64,000 nt of DNA, taken from assembly GCA_963741305.1 (NCBI GenBank), contig CAVUHL010000003.1, positions 4,464,001-4,528,000 on the forward strand. The letters are read 5' to 3'. The translations under genes were made by a program, and so were the position numbers. Source of the stretch: DATMER01 sp963741305. Lineage in GTDB: Bacteria > Acidobacteriota > Thermoanaerobaculia > Multivoradales > UBA5704. The notes below the pieces were generated by a model that was not told the DNA's origin, did no database searches, and was given only the letters and a program-made list of their open reading frames with translations. Of this stretch, positions 59,931 to 64,000 are shown piece by piece; the stretch's first letter is position 1; each line of letters starts with the position of its first letter.

Positions 59931-60791
59931 TCACTCCTCACCGCGGAGCGAAATTCGATAGCTGCTATCAGAAAGCGTAAGCGCAAAGCCATTGATGTCT
60001 GGCCAACTGAGTACCGCTCCAAGAGACTCACTGCTGTGGCTGATGCCGCCAAATTTTCGCAATGTCTCGCTGACAACCAACTTCTTAGCCTCGTCACTCC
60101 GAAAGTAGAAGTGAATCACCTCAATGGGCGGATCCTCGCCTCGAGGCATATGATAGGAAACATTACTAAATGGGCCACCCTCAATATCCACTGCATACCA
60201 TCTCGAAAAAATCTTGCCGTCAGGGAAAGCTATTCTAGCCTCAGAGAGCCTCATTCCCGGCCTTATTAAATCAAAGTGCTCAGGGAACGGTACAAGCCCT
60301 TCGGAAAAACGCATCTCCAGGGCCTCCGGTTTCTCTGCCTCCCGCATCTCCAGGGGCTCCGATTTCTCTGACTCCCGCATCTCCAGGGGCTCCGATTTCT
60401 CTGACTCCGCAGTGCCAAACAACTCCTGCAAGAAATCGCTAGAGGATTCACGTGAAGCAGTATTCCTCTCCTCAAGCCCTCTCTCTTCTGGTGATTGTGA
60501 AGTTTTCGAGACGCTTGGGCTAGATTGAGCCTGCAACTTCTCGGAATCAGGGCTGTCCGTCGGCTTCGAGACCTCGTTAATGGGCTCTATGGCTTCTGTT
60601 TTCGGCTTGCATCCTCCTTCCAATTCCTCAAGTCTCGATTTTGGAATCACGTCAAGCTGCGCGATATCCATGATGGATTTGTACGTGCCAATGCCAGCCA
60701 GAAAGCCTGCACCAAGGGCCCCGAACATCCAGATAGCGAGGTTGTTTTCGATTTTCTCGCGAAGACTCATTTCTTCAACCCAGTTGAACAC
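59931..60791 (-). CDS. Cassette gene D, membrane-anchored protein with internal repeats
   Basis: The product has 286 residues. One N-terminal helix (LAIWMFGALGAGFLAGIGTY) anchors it. A low-complexity acidic and Ser-rich linker (75-130) holds three 11-residue repeats of ESEKSEPLEMR, the first two nearly identical in DNA (33 bp). The C-terminal domain (VPFPEHFDLIRPGMRLSEARIAFPDG, NVSYHMPRGEDPPIEVIHFYF) is beta-rich and unknown. The GTG start at 60791 or ATG at 60770 are both possible. Placed as the fourth cassette. Confidence 0.65.
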   Translation of the reverse strand: MFNWVEEMSLREKIENNLAIWMFGALGAGFLAGIGTYKSIMDIAQLDVIPKSRLEELEGGCKPKTEAIEPINEVSKPTDSPDSEKLQAQSSPSVSKTSQSPEERGLEERNTASRESSSDFLQELFGTAESEKSEPLEMRESEKSEPLEMREAEKPEALEMRFSEGLVPFPEHFDLIRPGMRLSEARIAFPDGKIFSRWYAVDIEGGPFSNVSYHMPRGEDPPIEVIHFYFRSDEAKKLVVSETLRKFGGISHSSESLGAVLSWPDINGFALTLSDSSYRISLRGEE

Positions 60792-61154
60792 CTTTTACCG
60801 GTTAAACACATTATCCTGACAGACGCACAACCCTTAGCTTCTGCATTTCCCATTCGATGCTCAGAATGAGCGCAAGCCATAACAAAATGCTCAGCCAATC
60901 TAGCTGCACCTCCAGAACTTGCCCTGAGCCTACATCCTTCTCTTATCAACGTCAAAGCGATAGAGCTTGGCGCATAAGTACTCCCCCAGAATACAGGCCC
61001 GCGGGTTCTTAGCGGTGACGGATAAGGAGCCTGATTCAGGCGAGAGTGGGTTCTTCTGCGACGGATCCTGTCGGATAAGCCACCGGCGAGAGACGGAGGA
61101 GGGGAATGCCTGTCGCAGGAGAGTTGGACGTGTAAGCGCCCCACGGGGATGAGG
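60792..61154. other. Low-GC gap without gene
   Basis: No ORF is convincing here. The sequence up to about 60990 is richer in A+T than the flanks, like the cassette genes, then changes to typical high GC. A weak stem GCTCAG/CTGAGC with CATAAC beside it (60880-60950) could be a worn recombination site, but one outer core is missing. No integrase gene is visible. Confidence 0.45.
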
Positions 61155-61790
61155 CTCAGGGCCACTCTGACATCCCTCTGCCCATGGCCCGAGCGGCTGC
61201 AGAATCGCGGCAAGGCGTCCACATCGCGCCGCGAGTCGTCCAAGCCGCGCTTTGAACGGCCCCGGGCGCGAGTGGAACGATTCCGGCCGTGAGCCGGGCG
61301 GCTCCCATCGCGGTGCGGGCGGTTCCCATGACGATGTGGACGATCTCCATCGCGGTCCGGACGGTTCCCCCCGCGATTTGAATGGCTACCGTCGCGGCTT
61401 GGACGGTCCGCACCGCGATTCGGACGGCTCCCACCGCGATTTGGAAGCTTGCAGCCGTGGTACGGACGGTACAAACCGCGATACGGACGGTTGCAGCGAC
61501 CGTACGGACGGTTCAATCGGCGGATTGGACGGTTACAGCGACCGTACGGACGGTTGCAGCGGCGGATTGGACGGTTCGGGGCGACGTACGGACGGTTCAA
61601 CCGGCGGATTGGACGGTTGCAGCGACTGTACGGACGGTTCAATCCACGGCTTGGACGGCTCCCACCGCGGTTTGAGTCGTCCGTACAGCGCCCCGAACCG
61701 TCCGGGGATCGGTGGGAGACGCTCCAAGCGAGCTTTGAACCGTCCGCGACTTTCCCTGAGCCCTCGGCGACGCGGCCCGAACGACCCGGG
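61155..61790. repeat. 21-bp tandem array with 42-bp higher-order pairs
   Basis: About 30 units fit a 21-base register. The left part has CCGCGATTCGGACGGTTC-like units, the same family as 28830-29112. From about 61470 two unit types alternate: ACGGTTGCAGCGACCGTACGG-like and ACGGTTCAATCGGCGGATTGG-like, giving a 42-bp period. CCGTACGG in the first type is a palindrome. The right end decays near the next gene. Confidence 0.92.
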
Positions 61791-61932
61791 TCACAGTTTT
61801 GGTGACTGCCGCCGGCTCCCGAGAGACTCCCGCTCGCCCCCGCCTCTGTCCAACGCCGCCCCGAGGAAGAGAAAACCCTCCCTCTCCCGCTCGCGGCAAG
61901 GTTGGCGCCGGTGCCTTTCCATCCTTAGCCGC

Positions 61933-64000
61933 TCAGAAAGACCAGAGAACACCGAGCCGGAGGCTGTCGAACTCGACTTTCGGGCTGGCGGTGACGGTCG
62001 CGTGGCGGCTCCAGGCGGCTTCGAGCGACAGATCCGGCCGCAGGTCGAAGCCGAGCCCCGCGCCCAGGTCGAAGCCTCCCTCGAAGTCGGTGCCGTCGAC
62101 GAGGAAGAGCTCCGGGCCGCCGTGGATCTGCCACCACCAGTTCCCCGCGAAGGGCTGCCGGAAGGCCAGGTTCGCGGCGAGATCCCACACGTCCAGGTCA
62201 TTGTCAGTGGTCTCCTGGTCGAAGCGCGACCAGCCGAGTTGGAAGTCCCAGCTAAGGCCGGACCCGATCGGCACGCTGTAGTCGATCGCCACCGAAGGTC
62301 CCATGCCGAAATCGCCGGCGAGGTTGCCGCGGGGGTCGGCTATGCCCAGGTGGAAGCTCCAGGCGGGCCCGCGGCCGGATACGACAATCGGCGGCTCGCC
62401 GCCCTCGGTCTCGTACACTTCGCCGCCGAAGGTGACGGTGATGCCGATGTCGCCCCCCGGGGCGTCCTCGTCCGCCGTCGCGTCGAACAGGATGCAGGTG
62501 CGGTCGGCAACAGGGTCATAGTCCACGCGCACGTTGCTCGCGGTGACGCCCGGGCCGAGGCCGACGCGCACCCCGCGCTCGACGAGGACCACCCCGGCGA
62601 GGCAGATCTCGACGTCGGTCGCCGTCTCGCCGGGATCGAGCTCGATCCCCGGCGTGGCGGGCTCGAGGAACGGCCGGGGGCAGCGCGCGGCCGGCGGCGG
62701 CTCGGGGGCGCCGCAGCGCTGCGCCTCCTCGGCGCTCAGGCAACCGGCGACGACCACCGCCCGCTCTTCCCGCAAAGTAGCGGAGATCGCCGGCCCGGGC
62801 TCGGGAGGGCCGCCGGCCAGCACGTAGTCGAAGCCCGGCGAGACGACGGAGGTGGCCGTCGCCGCGTCCGCCTGCAGCTTCACCACCACCCGGTAAGCGC
62901 CGGGGGCTACGGCGCTTCCGCAGTCGTTGAACCGGCCCGTGTAGCGGCCGTCGCCGGCGGCCTCGTCGCCGCCGGTGCCGTCGTCGCGCAGGGTCACGGG
63001 GGTCGAGCCGGCGTCGTTCGACACCGCGGCGGTCACCTCGATGCCGGTCATGGCGCTCTCCGCATCGCCATGCAGCACCGCGGTGACGAGCAGCGCCTCG
63101 TTGCGGGCGACGACCGGGCCGGAGACCTCGACTTCCGCGAAAGCCGTGGAGGCGCGGATCTGCGCCAGGGAGGCGAGCTTCGGCACGTATCCCTGGTAGG
63201 AAGAGGCATCGCGGAGGCAGAAGAAGTCCGAACCCGCGCTGGCGCGCATCGTCCAGGTGCCGGCGGCGGGGCGCAGGACGCGCCGCGTGCGGGTGAAGTA
63301 GGTCGCCTCGCTGGCCGGAGGCACCGGATCGATCCCCTGGGGGATCCCGTCCGGGTCGAGCAGCTCGAACGCGAGCTGGTCGAAGCGGCAGCGGGTTCCG
63401 ACGTCGGGATCGGACCACTCGAACGGCTCGCCGACCCAGGCGACTTCCAGCTCGGCAGTCCCGGGCGGGATGGCGAAGGTCCGCGAATGGTCGGCCATCG
63501 TCGGCGAGCGGTCGAACAGAACCTCCCGGTAGCTGCGCGCCCGGAACCCCTGGCGCAGCAGCGCCGCCTGGATTTCGAAGGTGTCTTCCTGGCCGCCGGG
63601 CGTATCCTTCTCGATCCACAGCGCCTGGGTGCCGCAGGCCTCGGCGATGCGCGACATCAGGACGTACTCGGCGTCGCCGAAGGCCACCGGCCAGACGTCG
63701 ACCGGCGGATCGCCGAGGCAGGCGTCGAGGACGGCGGTGAGCACCGCCTCCTCGTCGTCGCAGGCGGGCACCGTCGGCCGGCCGTCGGTCAGCAGGACGA
63801 CGGTCCCCCGCGGCATCGTGGCCCCGCTGGTGCGCACCCGTTCCGCGCCCTCGGACACCGCGAGGCACAGGTCGGTGTTTCCACCCGGGGCGGCGGTGAA
63901 CAGGGCGGCGGTCTGCGCCTCGGTGCGCGGCTCGTAGGGCAGAACCTCGGTCACCGCGGTGTCGAAGAGCAGCAGGCCGACGTTGCGGTCGTCGAGCGGG
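61933..64000 (-). CDS. Secreted VWA-domain protein with C-terminal barrel-like region (5' partial)
   Basis: At least 689 residues; the frame continues past the right edge (PLDDRNVGLLLFDTAVTEVL). A von Willebrand A domain (GGNTDLCLAVSEGAERV, GTVVLLTDGRPT with the MIDAS Asp) is followed by Ig-like beta domains (AEVEVSGPVVARNEALLVTAVLHG, RYTGRFNDCG), a Pro-rich linker with Cys pairs, and a final 150 residues of amphipathic strands ending LRLGVLWSF, an outer-membrane barrel pattern. It is probably a surface adhesin or secreted-protein receptor. Start beyond the window. Confidence 0.8.
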   Translation of the reverse strand, partial: PLDDRNVGLLLFDTAVTEVLPYEPRTEAQTAALFTAAPGGNTDLCLAVSEGAERVRTSGATMPRGTVVLLTDGRPTVPACDDEEAVLTAVLDACLGDPPVDVWPVAFGDAEYVLMSRIAEACGTQALWIEKDTPGGQEDTFEIQAALLRQGFRARSYREVLFDRSPTMADHSRTFAIPPGTAELEVAWVGEPFEWSDPDVGTRCRFDQLAFELLDPDGIPQGIDPVPPASEATYFTRTRRVLRPAAGTWTMRASAGSDFFCLRDASSYQGYVPKLASLAQIRASTAFAEVEVSGPVVARNEALLVTAVLHGDAESAMTGIEVTAAVSNDAGSTPVTLRDDGTGGDEAAGDGRYTGRFNDCGSAVAPGAYRVVVKLQADAATATSVVSPGFDYVLAGGPPEPGPAISATLREERAVVVAGCLSAEEAQRCGAPEPPPAARCPRPFLEPATPGIELDPGETATDVEICLAGVVLVERGVRVGLGPGVTASNVRVDYDPVADRTCILFDATADEDAPGGDIGITVTFGGEVYETEGGEPPIVVSGRGPAWSFHLGIADPRGNLAGDFGMGPSVAIDYSVPIGSGLSWDFQLGWSRFDQETTDNDLDVWDLAANLAFRQPFAGNWWWQIHGGPELFLVDGTDFEGGFDLGAGLGFDLRPDLSLEAAWSRHATVTASPKVEFDSLRLGVLWSF

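Noticed and set aside
60880..60950. Fourth attC-like site upstream of cassette gene D
   Set aside because: Only a 6-bp inner stem and one CATAAC core are present; the opposing core is missing.

Overview
The window is a stretch of a high-GC bacterial chromosome. The best guess at the organism is Acidobacteriota, possibly a Thermoanaerobaculia-like lineage. This is an inference from an RpoB with a zinc-ribbon insertion, TPR-linked Ser/Thr kinase plus ECF sigma gene pairs, a Y_Y_Y-type sensor fragment, DUF5990, thrombospondin-type-3 repeat proteins and many secreted proteins of unknown function. No taxonomic marker was compared by computation. Layout. 1-9.5 kb: a partial SnoaL-amidohydrolase, small secreted proteins, a 21-bp tandem array, a MoaD/sialidase-like pair, a serine hydrolase and a hybrid histidine kinase. 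9.5-16.8 kb: a calcium-binding-repeat protein whose shared stop codon was hit by an IS1380-family element (10792-12523), a deleted Ser/Thr kinase-TPR gene with its ECF sigma factor, and an ECF42-type cluster (YCII, PhnB-like, sigma). 16.9-20.6 kb: a five-gene membrane/envelope operon joined by four ATGA overlaps. 20.7-28.8 kb: a scrambled region holding a duplicated cupin gene fused to a sensor fragment, a duplicated PilZ segment abutting a beheaded epoxide hydrolase, an IS256-type remnant, a tRNA 3' half and a long 21-bp repeat field. 28.8-32.6 kb: one 21-bp array split by a 3.35-kb IS1-family transposon with four passenger genes. 32.6-36.9 kb: a four-helix-bundle gene with a long hairpin, a lipid kinase, a cNMP-PilZ protein, a CAP protein and a secreted protein. 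36.9-50.3 kb: the conserved block tRNA-Thr, tuf, tRNA-Trp, secE, nusG, rplK, rplA, rplJ, rplL, rpoB, rpoC, all on the minus strand, with a clear promoter at the tRNA-Thr end and a terminator after rpoC. 50.5-57.1 kb: Uma2, a MazEF-like pair with an apparently leaderless promoter, oligopeptidase B and other genes. 57.4-60.8 kb: an integron-like cassette array of up to four minus-strand cassettes with at least three attC-like sites and no visible integrase. One cassette encodes a HEPN/Abi_C-like protein. 60.8-64 kb: another 21-bp array and a VWA-domain protein cut by the window edge. The most striking feature is a set of intergenic tandem arrays that all use a unit of about 21 bp (two helical turns), at 2561-3240, 22377-23180, 28830-29112 with 32460-32625, 61155-61790, and weakly 27118-27390. 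They include 42-bp and 63-bp higher-order repeats. Removing the IS1-type element together with one copy of its 8-bp target duplication restores one array in exact register.
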